From the NCBI RefSeq assembly GCF_001375655.1, contig NZ_CTEN01000003.1, forward strand, positions 62,001 through 126,000: DNA of 64,000 nt. The letters are read 5' to 3'. The notes under the pieces were generated by a model, which was not told the DNA's origin, made no database searches, and saw only the letters and a program-made list of their open reading frames with translations. Made by a program: the position numbers and the translations under genes. The DNA comes from Streptococcus varani. GTDB lineage: Bacteria; Bacillota; Bacilli; Lactobacillales; Streptococcaceae. Below, one piece after another: positions 18,336 through 26,333 of the stretch (position 1 is its first letter; each line of letters begins with the position of its first letter).

Positions 18336-18680
18336 CTATTTATTGAATAATTTAGCCCAGTTTTGCTTTGAATTCATGATACGGGCAACGTTAACGGTGT
18401 GTTGCTCTATGAAATAAAAAGCAATATAGTTTTCGATAGGCATATAGCGATAGATTTTACCATCATCAGTCAATTGACCATAACCACGACTTGATACCAA
18501 AGGACAGGCCTCAGGAAAAGTTTCTAAGGTTTCAAGAGCAGATAATATTAAATCAATCTTCCCATCTGCAGATTGTTGGCTATAAAAGTTCACTAAGATA
18601 TATTCATGGATATCCCTCAAGTCTTGCTTTGCATGGTCTGCAAGAAGAACATGGTAACGGTTGTGATTAGTCAAGGCCAA
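18336..18680 (-). CDS. RelE/ParE-family toxin
   Basis: 114 residues with the compact RelE/ParE fold: a helical hairpin (AKQDLRDIHEYILVNFYSQQSADGKIDLILSALETL), a P-rich turn (FPEACPLV), then beta strands (YRYMPIENYIAFYFIEQHTVNVARIMNSKQNW) with the conserved Arg in VARI. It would act as an mRNA interferase or gyrase poison; which one cannot be told by eye. The start is a TTG inside the antitoxin's last codons (14-bp overlap), with AAGGAA upstream, so translation is coupled. Confidence 0.85.
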   Translation of the reverse strand: MALTNHNRYHVLLADHAKQDLRDIHEYILVNFYSQQSADGKIDLILSALETLETFPEACPLVSSRGYGQLTDDGKIYRYMPIENYIAFYFIEQHTVNVARIMNSKQNWAKLFNK

Positions 18681-18960
18681 ATTCCTTTCTTACATCAGAG
18701 AGTGCAATCACCTTGCCCTCCATGATATCTTGATGCCCAAGCAAAATCTCCTTTTTCAAATCTTCAAAAGCAATTTGATACTGTGATTCTGTTAAATCGC
18801 TAGAAACGAATTCTTTTGCATCGACTGCCCCTGTCGCAATTTTACGGAGAGCCGCATTGAAAACATCAGAAAGCGTTAACTTTTCATCTGCTAGAATTGC
18901 TTTGGTTTGTTGGTAAAAGACAGAATCTGCTCTAAAATTGACTGGTTGAGTATTTGCCAT
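18667..18960 (-). CDS. RelB/DinJ-type antitoxin
   Basis: 97 residues. The N-terminus (MANTQPVNFRADSVFYQQTKAILADEKLTLSDVFNAALRKIA) is a ribbon-helix-helix DNA-binding domain; the acidic C-terminal half would wrap the toxin. It precedes and overlaps the toxin gene, the usual order. Its own promoter and an inverted-repeat operator lie directly upstream, so autoregulation by the antitoxin-toxin complex is likely. Confidence 0.85.
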   Translation of the reverse strand: MANTQPVNFRADSVFYQQTKAILADEKLTLSDVFNAALRKIATGAVDAKEFVSSDLTESQYQIAFEDLKKEILLGHQDIMEGKVIALSDVRKEFGLD

Positions 18961-18975
18961 AATAAAGACCTCTTT

Positions 18976-19026
18976 TGTAAAGATGATTTGTATTTACATT
19001 TTATCAAACTTCTCTTTATACTTCAA
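18976..19026 (-). promoter_or_regulatory. Promoter and operator of the toxin-antitoxin pair
   Basis: Minus-strand -35 TTGAAG (19021-19026), 17-bp spacer, -10 TAAAAT (18998-19003). The inverted repeat TGTAAA / TTTACA (18976-18998) covers the start region. The -35 box directly abuts the terminase large-subunit stop codon. The unit can therefore be transcribed in the lysogen while late genes are silent. Confidence 0.65.
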
Positions 19027-20619
19027 CTAAAAACTCAATATGCCTCGCTCATCATAAATACTTCCCTCATTACCTTGATGGCGAATACAACGGTCAAGTC
19101 CCATAATGAGAGCCACAATACCATCAATCTTCTCAACTGATTTCTCCTTATCAGGCTTGATATTACCAGCTGGGTCTTGTCGCATGACCACGTTTTGTCC
19201 CATCCATTTAAGAACTGGATGACCTCCGTGTTGAACTTTCCCCTCCATCATGAGTTTGTAGAGTTCTTTAGAAGGTGGACTCATATCCTTGTAGCCTTGT
19301 CCAAATGGCACCATGGTTAATCCCATCCCCTCAAGGTTCTGCACCATCTGCGTCGCATTCCAACGGTCGTAGGCAATTTCCTTGATGTGATAGGTATCAG
19401 AGAGTTGTTCAATGAATTTCTCGATGAAACCATAGTGAACAACATTCCCTTCAGTTGTCTTGATATAGCCTTGTCTTTCCCAGACATCATAGAGCACATG
19501 GTCACGACGGCAACGGAGCTCCAATGTATCTTCTGGTAACCAGAAAAAGGGCAAAATGATATAGTTTTCTTCCTCATATCGAGGAGGAAAGACCAAAACA
19601 AAAGCTGTAATGTCAGAGGTACTTGAGAGGTCAAGCCCTGCGTAACAATCACGACCTTTGAGAGCTCCATAGTCAATTGGGGCATTTCCTTTGGCATAAA
19701 CGTGTTCAGGTATCCAAGCCACACTGGAACTTGTCCACATATTGAGACGGAGCTGCTTAAAGACATTCTCCTCTGCTGGGTTATCAAGAGCCTGTTGATA
19801 GGCTTCACGAACACGGTCAATCCCAATGGTATGACCAAGTGATGGATTAGCTTTCAGCCAGTTGGCTTCATCATTCCAGTCATCTTCATCAGAAAGACCA
19901 TAAACTACAGGATAGAAGGACGTGTCCTTCTTTCGTCCTTTAAGAATATCAAGAGCCTTGGTATGGAGTTCATAACAAATGGAGTTTTTATCTGTCCCTG
20001 CTGTCGTAATGATAAAAAAGAGGGGCTGTTCCCTCGCATCCCCAGAACCCTTGGTCAAAACATCATAGAGATGGCGATTGGGTTGGGCATGAATTTCATC
20101 AAAGACCAATCCCGACACGTTCAGCCCATGCTTGGTTCCTGTCTCGGCAGACAGAACTTGATAAAACCCAGCGTTTGAATAATTGACAATTCGCTTGGTA
20201 GCTCCCATTATCTTAGAACGCTTTTCCAAAGGGCGACTCATGAGTACCATTTGTTTTGCCACATCAAAAACAATAGAGGCTTGGTTACGATCACAAGCTG
20301 CTCCATAAACTTCTGCACTAGCTTCATTATCGGCATAAAGTAGATAGAGGGCAATAGCTGCCGCCAACTCACTTTTACCGTTCTTCTTTGGAATTTCAAT
20401 GTAAGCAGTTAAGAACTGACGATTACCATCCTCTTTCACTATTCCAAATAGATCTCGGACAATCTGTTCCTGCCACGGCAACAAGTCAAACTTCTTGCCT
20501 GCCCACTTCCCTTTGGTATGACAGAGATTCTGGATAAAGGTCACTGCCCTATCTGCCTTTGCCTTGTCGTAATGTGAAGTCGAAAGCATAAAGGGAGTTG
20601 GTTTATAACGATAGGTCAT
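19027..20619 (-). CDS. Terminase large subunit
   Basis: 530 residues. The N-terminal ATPase has a Walker A-like EIPKKNGKSE (about residues 73-82) and a Walker B LVFDEIH (about 170-177); the C-terminal nuclease begins CYAGLDLSSTSDI with its metal-binding Asp. It is the packaging motor, of the P27-associated cos-phage type. It overlaps the small subunit by 4 bp (ATGA). Length and motifs are intact. Confidence 0.95.
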   Translation of the reverse strand: MTYRYKPTPFMLSTSHYDKAKADRAVTFIQNLCHTKGKWAGKKFDLLPWQEQIVRDLFGIVKEDGNRQFLTAYIEIPKKNGKSELAAAIALYLLYADNEASAEVYGAACDRNQASIVFDVAKQMVLMSRPLEKRSKIMGATKRIVNYSNAGFYQVLSAETGTKHGLNVSGLVFDEIHAQPNRHLYDVLTKGSGDAREQPLFFIITTAGTDKNSICYELHTKALDILKGRKKDTSFYPVVYGLSDEDDWNDEANWLKANPSLGHTIGIDRVREAYQQALDNPAEENVFKQLRLNMWTSSSVAWIPEHVYAKGNAPIDYGALKGRDCYAGLDLSSTSDITAFVLVFPPRYEEENYIILPFFWLPEDTLELRCRRDHVLYDVWERQGYIKTTEGNVVHYGFIEKFIEQLSDTYHIKEIAYDRWNATQMVQNLEGMGLTMVPFGQGYKDMSPPSKELYKLMMEGKVQHGGHPVLKWMGQNVVMRQDPAGNIKPDKEKSVEKIDGIVALIMGLDRCIRHQGNEGSIYDERGILSF

Positions 20620-21089
20620 AAAATACCTCCTAACAAATCTTCCATCTCATCACCTGTACCAACTTCTGCGTCCATAGTCGCCAAGCGGTTACGAGCTGAT
20701 GGCGTCAAACCAAACTGCTCACAGAACTTGAGCATAATCTTCAGATTGGTCTGACTGATAGACACCTGTGGCACTTGTTGGAGATAGCCGTTTGGGGTCT
20801 TGATGATGGAGCCATGTTTAGAGAGAAACTCCTCTGCTTCCTTCCACCTTGCATAAGCTTGGCAATACCCTGCAAAGGCCGTCATGTCCATCTCCGTTAA
20901 CAAGCCCATCTGCTCAAGAATTTTCCCCACTCGCTTCCATTCCTTCTTGGCATCATCTTCCAGCCACTGGGGGCAACGTGGGGCTTTCTGCTTAGGCTTA
21001 ACCTCGTTGGTAGGTAGAGGTCGTTTCCCAGGATTACCTTCAAGTAGTTTCAAATTGGTCGGCTTTGGTTTTCGCCCTCTAACTGCCAC
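20616..21089 (-). CDS. Terminase small subunit (P27 family)
   Basis: 157 residues from the GTG at 21089, which has AGGAGGTGAGACT directly upstream; a TTG at 21113 contains no better RBS. The start, VRGRKPKPTNLKLLEGNPGKRPLP, is the P27-family signature; WKEAEEFLSKHG and the acidic C-terminus follow. It recognises the packaging site and hands it to the large subunit, with which it is coupled by ATGA overlap. Confidence 0.92.
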   Translation of the reverse strand: MAVRGRKPKPTNLKLLEGNPGKRPLPTNEVKPKQKAPRCPQWLEDDAKKEWKRVGKILEQMGLLTEMDMTAFAGYCQAYARWKEAEEFLSKHGSIIKTPNGYLQQVPQVSISQTNLKIMLKFCEQFGLTPSARNRLATMDAEVGTGDEMEDLLGGIL

Positions 21090-21114
21090 AGTCTCACCTC
21101 CTTTTTGGTACAAG

Positions 21115-21138
21115 AAAAGGCTTCATCTGAAACCTTTT
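21115..21138 (-). terminator. Hairpin between the accessory genes and the terminase genes
   Basis: AAAAGG (21115-21120) pairs with CCTTTT (21133-21138) with further inner pairing. On the minus strand it ends CCTTTTCTTG, a weak T-run. It may attenuate or process transcripts ahead of the terminase RBS. A similar hairpin precedes the HNH gene. Confidence 0.45.
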
Positions 21139-21174
21139 ACATCTTTTCAAGTCAACTGAATAGAACGTAGAATA

Positions 21175-21435
21175 TTATGATTCATCTCTTTCTCCGATCA
21201 TTTCGAAGGCCCATTTTATGGCATGACCTGAATCTTCAAAACGGTCTTCTGAAGTATGGATTAATTTTACTGCGGTATCCGATTCCTCACACCAATTACT
21301 TGTAGGATAGAGTTTAAAAATATCAACAGAAACATCTCCTACTAACACATCTTCAAGTACAATCACCCAATCATTAAAATGAATCACTTGCATACTCTGA
21401 TCATTTTCTAGACTCTTTAAAGTTGTAAGGTACAT
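21175..21435 (-). CDS. Hypothetical phage protein
   Basis: 86 residues, soluble, acidic, with a beta-rich N-terminus (VIHFNDWVIVLEDVLVGDVSVDIFKLY) and a C-terminal helix. AAAAGGAGCC precedes the ATG. It lies between a methyltransferase and the terminase genes. No recognisable family. Confidence 0.65.
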   Translation of the reverse strand: MYLTTLKSLENDQSMQVIHFNDWVIVLEDVLVGDVSVDIFKLYPTSNWCEESDTAVKLIHTSEDRFEDSGHAIKWAFEMIGERDES

Positions 21436-21521
21436 TTTTGGCTCCTTTTCGTCATGTTATTGTGTCCATATTAACTCTAACACAAAGAGTTATCCAGTTA
21501 TTTCTACTTAGGTTTTGAGAT

Positions 21522-21776
21522 TTATTTTGAGAAAGTTTGCGACACTTCCTCCCATAATTGGGTCGTATCATCATTGATACAGGTCACTTCTATATCGATA
21601 AAATACCCTCTATCAATTCCAGTCTGGATAGCAAAAAGCAATTCATTAATCTGTTCCAAATTAGCTTTTTCAATGATATCCAGTTCAAATTCTCTTGTCT
21701 TTTCATAATGGTGTTTCATCACCATCAAGTGGACATAACAACAATCAATTATCTGATTTGCTTCAGCTCTGGTCAT
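21522..21776 (-). CDS. Hypothetical phage protein
   Basis: 84 residues, mostly helical (AEANQIIDCCYVHLMVMKHHYEKTREFELDIIEKANLEQINELLFAIQ). AAAGGAG precedes the ATG. It follows the C5 methyltransferase on the same strand. No family recognised. Confidence 0.65.
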   Translation of the reverse strand: MTRAEANQIIDCCYVHLMVMKHHYEKTREFELDIIEKANLEQINELLFAIQTGIDRGYFIDIEVTCINDDTTQLWEEVSQTFSK

Positions 21777-21836
21777 TCGTTGACTCCTTTATCTTTTGGT
21801 AGTCGTATAGTACCGTAATAACGAATAGATATCCAG

Positions 21837-23105
21837 TTATAAGCTATTTGATAGGGAAGAAAGGATTGCTTTCCCAATGGCATAAACAACCGTTACTGTC
21901 ACACCATTACCTGCCTGTTTATAGAGTTGATTATCTGAGTTGACTGCTTGTGCCTTTTCAAATAACTCATCTGAAAAACCTTGCAGTCTGAAACACTCTC
22001 GTGGGGTTAACCGTCTGATTTTCACCACTCGACCATTCCAGACTACCGCTCCCATTTGGCCACTACAAGAAAGATTATGTGCCATTCCTTTTCCAACTCT
22101 TGCTCTACGAGTAGCTGAGTTGGGATAAGAAAGGTCAACAGAATCACCGACCTCTGCAACCTGGTAACCTTGTTTTGTCCCATTTCTGACCTTGATGCCT
22201 TCAAGAACACCATGACGGTCTTGGGAGGTTAGAGTAAACATGACTTCACCAGCTTCCTTCATCCGTCTGCCGTTTTGACGTTTGGTCACTCTGTCTGGTG
22301 TCAGAATGGGTTGAACCTCAAGAACACCAGAGTTCATCGCTGTTCTCTTTGTAGCTCCTGCCGTGTAGCGAGCAGTGATGCACCGTACTTCTTCCGTCAG
22401 CTTAGGTGCCGTCAAAGACTGGTCAATCAGATAAAGACCTGTCTTAGCTCCTAGTCCCCCACCCTCACCAACGAGGGTTGTGGCAATGCCACTGGGGTCG
22501 TAGACACGATAGCTTTGCATACCGCCTATAAGTTGCTTAAGATAGCGACCGCCTTCTCCGCTGAGAGGTAATACTTGTCGTCGACCTCGACTTCTAAGAT
22601 GTCCGAGAGTGTAGATGCGTTCTCGGTTTTGGGGAACTCTGTAGTCTTTTGAGTTGAACACTTGCCATTCAAGGTCATACCCTGCTTCATCCAAGATAGA
22701 GAGATAGTCGAGATAATCTCGTCCGGAGCTACTTGATAGAAGTCCCTTAACATTTTCAAGGAGAACCCATTCGGGTTTATTTTCTTCCTTTTGGCTTTGG
22801 AGGAGATTAACAAATGTAAAAAAGAGTCCACTTCGTTCACCTCGTAGGCCGGCTCGCTTTCCTGCGATAGACACATTTTGACAAGGGCTTCCCGCACACC
22901 AGAGATCTGCTTTTGGAAGTCCTGTTGGGTCAATCGTTGTGATGTTGTCATGAAACCATCCTCCTTTCGTATCATACATTGCTTCATAAGATTTTCTGGC
23001 AAACTTATCCTTTTCACAATAGCCAAGGCAGGTCAACCCTGCCAACTCTAAGCCACGACGAAAGCCACCAATACCCGCAAAGAAATCAAGAAAGGTTAAA
23101 GTCAT
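21837..23105 (-). CDS. DNA (cytosine-5) methyltransferase
   Basis: 422 residues with C5-MTase motifs in order: I (FLDFFAGIGGFRRGLELAG, residues about 5-23), IV with the catalytic Cys in GSPCQNVS, VI (LLENVKG), VIII-type and a C-terminal motif IX/X region (RRLTPRECFRLQGFSDE, QAGNGV). It transfers methyl to cytosine in an unknown target. No cognate endonuclease is adjacent, so it is an orphan, probably protecting phage DNA from host restriction. It overlaps the preceding methyltransferase by 4 bp (ATGA). Confidence 0.93.
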   Translation of the reverse strand: MTLTFLDFFAGIGGFRRGLELAGLTCLGYCEKDKFARKSYEAMYDTKGGWFHDNITTIDPTGLPKADLWCAGSPCQNVSIAGKRAGLRGERSGLFFTFVNLLQSQKEENKPEWVLLENVKGLLSSSSGRDYLDYLSILDEAGYDLEWQVFNSKDYRVPQNRERIYTLGHLRSRGRRQVLPLSGEGGRYLKQLIGGMQSYRVYDPSGIATTLVGEGGGLGAKTGLYLIDQSLTAPKLTEEVRCITARYTAGATKRTAMNSGVLEVQPILTPDRVTKRQNGRRMKEAGEVMFTLTSQDRHGVLEGIKVRNGTKQGYQVAEVGDSVDLSYPNSATRRARVGKGMAHNLSCSGQMGAVVWNGRVVKIRRLTPRECFRLQGFSDELFEKAQAVNSDNQLYKQAGNGVTVTVVYAIGKAILSSLSNSL

Positions 23106-24358
23106 ACATCTTCCTCCATCAATTCTACGGCTTGGTCATAGGTCAAAGTCTCACCATTTCGGAGTACCTTCACGTCAGCATTTCCAGTTGACTCCATGTA
23201 GCGTTTGACAATCACATCCACAAACTTCTCATCCAGCTCAATGCCGTAACACACTCGACCTGTTTGGTCTGCCGCTAGTAAGGTTGAACCTGAACCAAGA
23301 AATGGATCAAAGACTAGCGTTCCTCGCATAGAAGAGTTTTGGATGGGATAAGCCATGAGCTGAATCGGCTTCATGGTTGGGTGGTCTTTACTAGACTTGG
23401 GACGGTCATATTCCCAGATGGTAGTCTGCTTACGATCACTGAACCATTGGTGTTTTCCTTTTTGTCGCCACCCGTACAAAATCGGCTCATGTCGCCATTG
23501 GTAGGGACTACGGCCAAGGACAAGAGAGTTCTTTTTCCAAATACAACAACCGCTCAAATAGAAACCAGCGTCCTTGAAAGCCTTACGGAAGTTTAATCCT
23601 TCTGTATCCGCATGGAAAACATAGATAGATGCATCAGCTTCCATGTGGCTTTCCACTTGGGTAAACATGTCGTAGAGGAACCGGTAGAAATCCCCATCCG
23701 ACATATTGTCGTTTTGAATTTTCCCAGCGGTTTTTTCAACATCACAATTATATGGGGGATCCGTCACAACAAGGTTGGCTTTCTTATCCCCTAGTAATTG
23801 CTCATAAGTTTCTGCCTTGGTGGAGTCCCCACAAATCACTCGGTGCTTTCCAAGCTGCCAGATGTCTCCATATCTTGCGACTGTTGGTTTCTTCAGCTCC
23901 TCTTCCACATCAAAGTCGTCTTCAGACAAGTTCTTGTCGTGGACGTTGGAGAGAATATCATCAATCTCTGGGAGTTCAAACCCCGTCAAATCAAGATTGA
24001 AATCAGACTCTTGCAAATCCAAAAGCAAGTCCGCTAGAAGCTCTTCATCCCACTGACCAGTGATTTTGTTTAGGGCAATGTTCAGTGCCTTTTCATCATC
24101 CTTAGAAAGAGAAACAATGACACATTTTGCCGTCTCATACTTGAGGTCTTTGAGAATCGTCAAGCGTTGGTGACCACCGATGACCGTCATATCTTCGTTC
24201 ACAATAATGGGGTCAACGTAGCCAAACTTGAGTAAGCTTTGTTTAATCTTTTCGTATTCCTTATCCCCCTTCTTCAATTTCTTTCGAGGATTATAAGAGG
24301 CTGGCTTTAAATCACTCAAAGAGAGTTCCTTAATCTCCATGGTTGGTTGAGTTGTCAT
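23102..24358 (-). CDS. ParB-like domain + N4/N6 DNA methyltransferase fusion
   Basis: 418 residues from the ATG at 24358, preceded by AAGGAGGTCATA; upstream in-frame ATGs lack an RBS. The N-terminal ~100 residues are a ParB/Srx-like nuclease-fold domain (ASYNPRKKLKKGD, GGHQRLTIL). The rest is a beta-type amino-methyltransferase with DPPYN (motif IV) before FDPFLGSGSTL (motif I). Such fusions are common in Firmicute phages. The target base is likely adenine N6, but N4-cytosine is possible. It forms a two-gene unit with the C5 enzyme. Confidence 0.9.
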   Translation of the reverse strand: MTTQPTMEIKELSLSDLKPASYNPRKKLKKGDKEYEKIKQSLLKFGYVDPIIVNEDMTVIGGHQRLTILKDLKYETAKCVIVSLSKDDEKALNIALNKITGQWDEELLADLLLDLQESDFNLDLTGFELPEIDDILSNVHDKNLSEDDFDVEEELKKPTVARYGDIWQLGKHRVICGDSTKAETYEQLLGDKKANLVVTDPPYNCDVEKTAGKIQNDNMSDGDFYRFLYDMFTQVESHMEADASIYVFHADTEGLNFRKAFKDAGFYLSGCCIWKKNSLVLGRSPYQWRHEPILYGWRQKGKHQWFSDRKQTTIWEYDRPKSSKDHPTMKPIQLMAYPIQNSSMRGTLVFDPFLGSGSTLLAADQTGRVCYGIELDEKFVDVIVKRYMESTGNADVKVLRNGETLTYDQAVELMEEDV

Positions 24359-24785
24359 TATGACCTCCTTTGTAAAATCGTGATTGAATGTAACACGAAT
24401 GGCTACAAAATTTTCTATTCGGATTGGCATAGGACAAAAAAGACCCACCACAGTTCTGGCAAGTCAGTTCATCGTATGCAGTTTTGGTTTTATCATGTTG
24501 GTCTTGGTGTGTAGCCCAGTGAATTTTACGACACCTATCAGAGCAGAATTTTTTTGGACGTCCTGTCTTTTTATGGTCAAGTTTTATCCCACAAGTTAAA
24601 CAGTTATCATACCCCAGTTCTGCAATCATCTGCTGGACAACATGAGCGTAACCTTTTAACTCAGGTCTACGACTACAAAATTTTCTAACCGCATCTTTTG
24701 GGAGATGAACCGTTTGTGCAATCGTTCCATAACCGTTCCCTTGACTTCGCATCGCCCATATTTGTTTGCGTTGACTTTCGTTCAA
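24330..24785 (-). CDS. HTH and zinc-ribbon protein of unknown role
   Basis: 151 residues from a TTG with GAGGAGG upstream. N-terminal helix-turn-helix (RKQIWAMRSQGNGYGTIAQTVHLPKDAVRKF), then two zinc-finger-like cysteine clusters (CLTCGIKLD...CSDRC and CQNCGGSF...CSHSC). It is seen in streptococcal phages next to the methyltransferases, and looks like a DNA-binding regulator. It overlaps the next gene by 29 bp. Confidence 0.75.
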   Translation of the reverse strand: MNESQRKQIWAMRSQGNGYGTIAQTVHLPKDAVRKFCSRRPELKGYAHVVQQMIAELGYDNCLTCGIKLDHKKTGRPKKFCSDRCRKIHWATHQDQHDKTKTAYDELTCQNCGGSFLSYANPNRKFCSHSCYIQSRFYKGGHNDNSTNHGD

Positions 24786-24910
24786 TGATGTTCCTCCTCA
24801 TCTAAAATCACACTGTTTTAATCCTTTTTACATTATTTTTTGCCAAAATTCCCCCACAAAATCAAACCAAAAAACGAAACGACCTCTCCCAACAAACCTT
24901 ATAATGATTA

Positions 24911-25035
24911 GGGTTCAGCATAGCTTTAACCCATTTTCAAGTCCCCCTTAACGAATTTTGCGAAAATGCACGTTTGAGGGGGCGTCGGTCTTTGGGGGAC
25001 AAGGATTTAGAGATTTATACTCCCCTGCCCCAAAA
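24911..25035. other. Candidate cos / packaging-site region
   Basis: This 288-bp gap between the HNH and zinc-ribbon genes contains no convincing ORF but has G- and C-tracts and nested inverted repeats: GGGTT/AACCC (24911-24932), GTCCCCC (24941-24947) with GGGGGAC (24994-25000), and CCCCCTTAACG (24943-24953) with CGTTTGAGGGGG (24971-24982). HNH plus P27-type terminase implies a cos phage, and cos normally lies near these genes. The exact nick positions cannot be read. Confidence 0.4.
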
Positions 25036-25073
25036 GATGGAAAATGGGATACTTTTATAACGAAACTCCAAAT

Positions 25074-25439
25074 TTAGAACCGATAAGTATATTCCACATA
25101 TCGATCAGTCGTCTTGGTCTTTCGGTCGTGACAAGATTTACAGAGAGCTTGCCAGTTGGATTGATTCCAAAATAGTTCGTGGTCTCCTCGATGAGGTGTG
25201 ATATGGTCAACCACCGTTGCCTTGGTCAGTCGTCCTTCTCTGTGACAGTAAGCACAGAGAGGGTTGAGCTTGAGGTAACAAAGCCTTGCTTTATTCCACC
25301 GTGCGTTGTAACCTTTAGCTTTGGTTGACTTAACGTCAAGTGCGTGGTTAGCCTTGTGGGCATCGCAGTACTTGTTTCCATAAGTCACAAGGTTGGGACA
25401 ACCATTCTGCTTGCAAGGGGTGTTGGGGCGTTTTGGCAT
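25074..25439 (-). CDS. HNH endonuclease (cos-cleavage partner type)
   Basis: 121 residues from the ATG at 25439 (GGAGAGACA upstream; an ATG six codons earlier is rejected). Zinc cysteines CAYCHREG and CKSCHDRK frame the HNH core VVDHITPHRGDHELFWNQSNWQALC. In cos siphophages this protein works with the terminase in cos cleavage. Here methyltransferases and small genes separate it from the terminase, although the candidate packaging region is adjacent. Confidence 0.9.
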   Translation of the reverse strand: MPKRPNTPCKQNGCPNLVTYGNKYCDAHKANHALDVKSTKAKGYNARWNKARLCYLKLNPLCAYCHREGRLTKATVVDHITPHRGDHELFWNQSNWQALCKSCHDRKTKTTDRYVEYTYRF

Positions 25440-25458
25440 TGTCTCTCCTTTCCACAAG

Positions 25459-25488
25459 AAAAGCCCAACCCTTCTGGGCTAGGCTTTG
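25459..25488 (-). terminator. Hairpin before the HNH gene
   Basis: AGCCCA (25462-25467) pairs with TGGGCT (25475-25480). On the minus strand CTTTTC follows. It sits between the 60-residue ORF and the HNH RBS and resembles the hairpin ahead of the terminase genes. Confidence 0.5.
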
Positions 25489-25490
25489 GT

Positions 25491-25673
25491 TTATTTTACT
25501 GAATTTCTGCCTGCTTCATAGGCTCGCTCGAGTGCGTTTTTTATGCCCCAAACCGGAATGTCGTAAAAATCGAGGTTGTCGCTCCAACGTTGTTCCAAGG
25601 TTTCTACTTGCAATTCTTCTTGAGCAACCCTTGTAAAAATCGCATCCAGCTTTTCTTGTTGGCGTTTTGTCAC
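25491..25673 (-). CDS. Small DUF6900-like protein
   Basis: 60 residues from a GTG with GAGGAGGTC upstream. The pattern ETLEQRWSDNLDFYDIPVWGIKNALERAYEAGRN matches my memory of DUF6900 proteins found in Firmicute phages and conjugative elements. Function unknown. It is the first gene after the presumed late promoter. Confidence 0.65.
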   Translation of the reverse strand: MTKRQQEKLDAIFTRVAQEELQVETLEQRWSDNLDFYDIPVWGIKNALERAYEAGRNSVK

Positions 25674-25772
25674 TTTAATGACCTCCTCTTGTTTTGTATG
25701 TGTATATTACTGTACAAGCAAAAGGATATCCAGTCATTACTGAGAGATTTTTTATCTTTTTTGACACTTACA

Positions 25773-25859
25773 ATTCTACCACAAATTTTTACAAAAGGAG
25801 GTCAATGTTAGGTCACACTTAGTTCAGGAGTAGGTCAGGGGTAGTGCAAGGGGAGGTTA
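25773..25859 (-). promoter_or_regulatory. Candidate activator-dependent late promoter with phased hexamer repeats
   Basis: On the minus strand an extended -10, TGGTAGAAT (25773-25781), has no good -35. Upstream lie TGACCT-type hexamers; on the plus strand AGGTCA (25799), AGGTCA (25810), AGTTCA (25821), AGGTCA (25832), and degenerate AGTGCA (25843) and AGGTTA (25854), each exactly 11 bp apart. The array begins at the stop codon of the presumed activator gene. The first repeat is 20 bp from the -10. The layout suggests cooperative activator binding on one helix face, switching on the HNH-to-lysis genes. Confidence 0.65.
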
Positions 25860-26333
25860 CTTTTCCAAAGAATAGCCCATTTTCAGATAAACTCCCCTAA
25901 CGTGATCCAATATCTTGCGACGCCAGTTTCTAACCGTACTACGGCTAATGTGAAACTCCCTCATCAAACTATCCCAATTGCACCCTGGCTTTAACATTGC
26001 TTGTGCAAACTCAGCTAGGTCATCCTTGAGAAATCGAATAGCCATATCAAAATTATCAAGATCATTTGCCAAACGTATATATCGCTGAGTCAAGTCCGCC
26101 AAGAACTCCTCGTTCTCCTGAATCATCTTCTCACGAAAACTTAAGGCTATCATCTCTGAACGTTGGTTTGTCGGAGTTGAAGTGACTTTAGGCTCATCAG
26201 ACCGTTCAAAGACAAGTGACCCAATCACTTCATTCTCAGTTACCGGCTTAAAGTTCTCCAAGCGATACTTCAACATTTCCAAGTCTCCCTTGAGTTCATT
26301 GTAATGCGTCAGTATGTATTCTGCCTTATCCAT
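25857..26333 (-). CDS. Putative late transcription activator (ArpU/sigma-like)
   Basis: 158 residues. The N-terminal two thirds are helical; the C-terminus (WDSLMREFHISRSTVRNWRRKILDHV) is a clear helix-turn-helix like sigma region 4 or ArpU/RinA-type late regulators. Its gene ends the early block and lies immediately before the phased-repeat late promoter, the normal location for such an activator. AGGAGG precedes the ATG and the start overlaps the helicase gene by 8 bp. Confidence 0.7.
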   Translation of the reverse strand: MDKAEYILTHYNELKGDLEMLKYRLENFKPVTENEVIGSLVFERSDEPKVTSTPTNQRSEMIALSFREKMIQENEEFLADLTQRYIRLANDLDNFDMAIRFLKDDLAEFAQAMLKPGCNWDSLMREFHISRSTVRNWRRKILDHVRGVYLKMGYSLEK

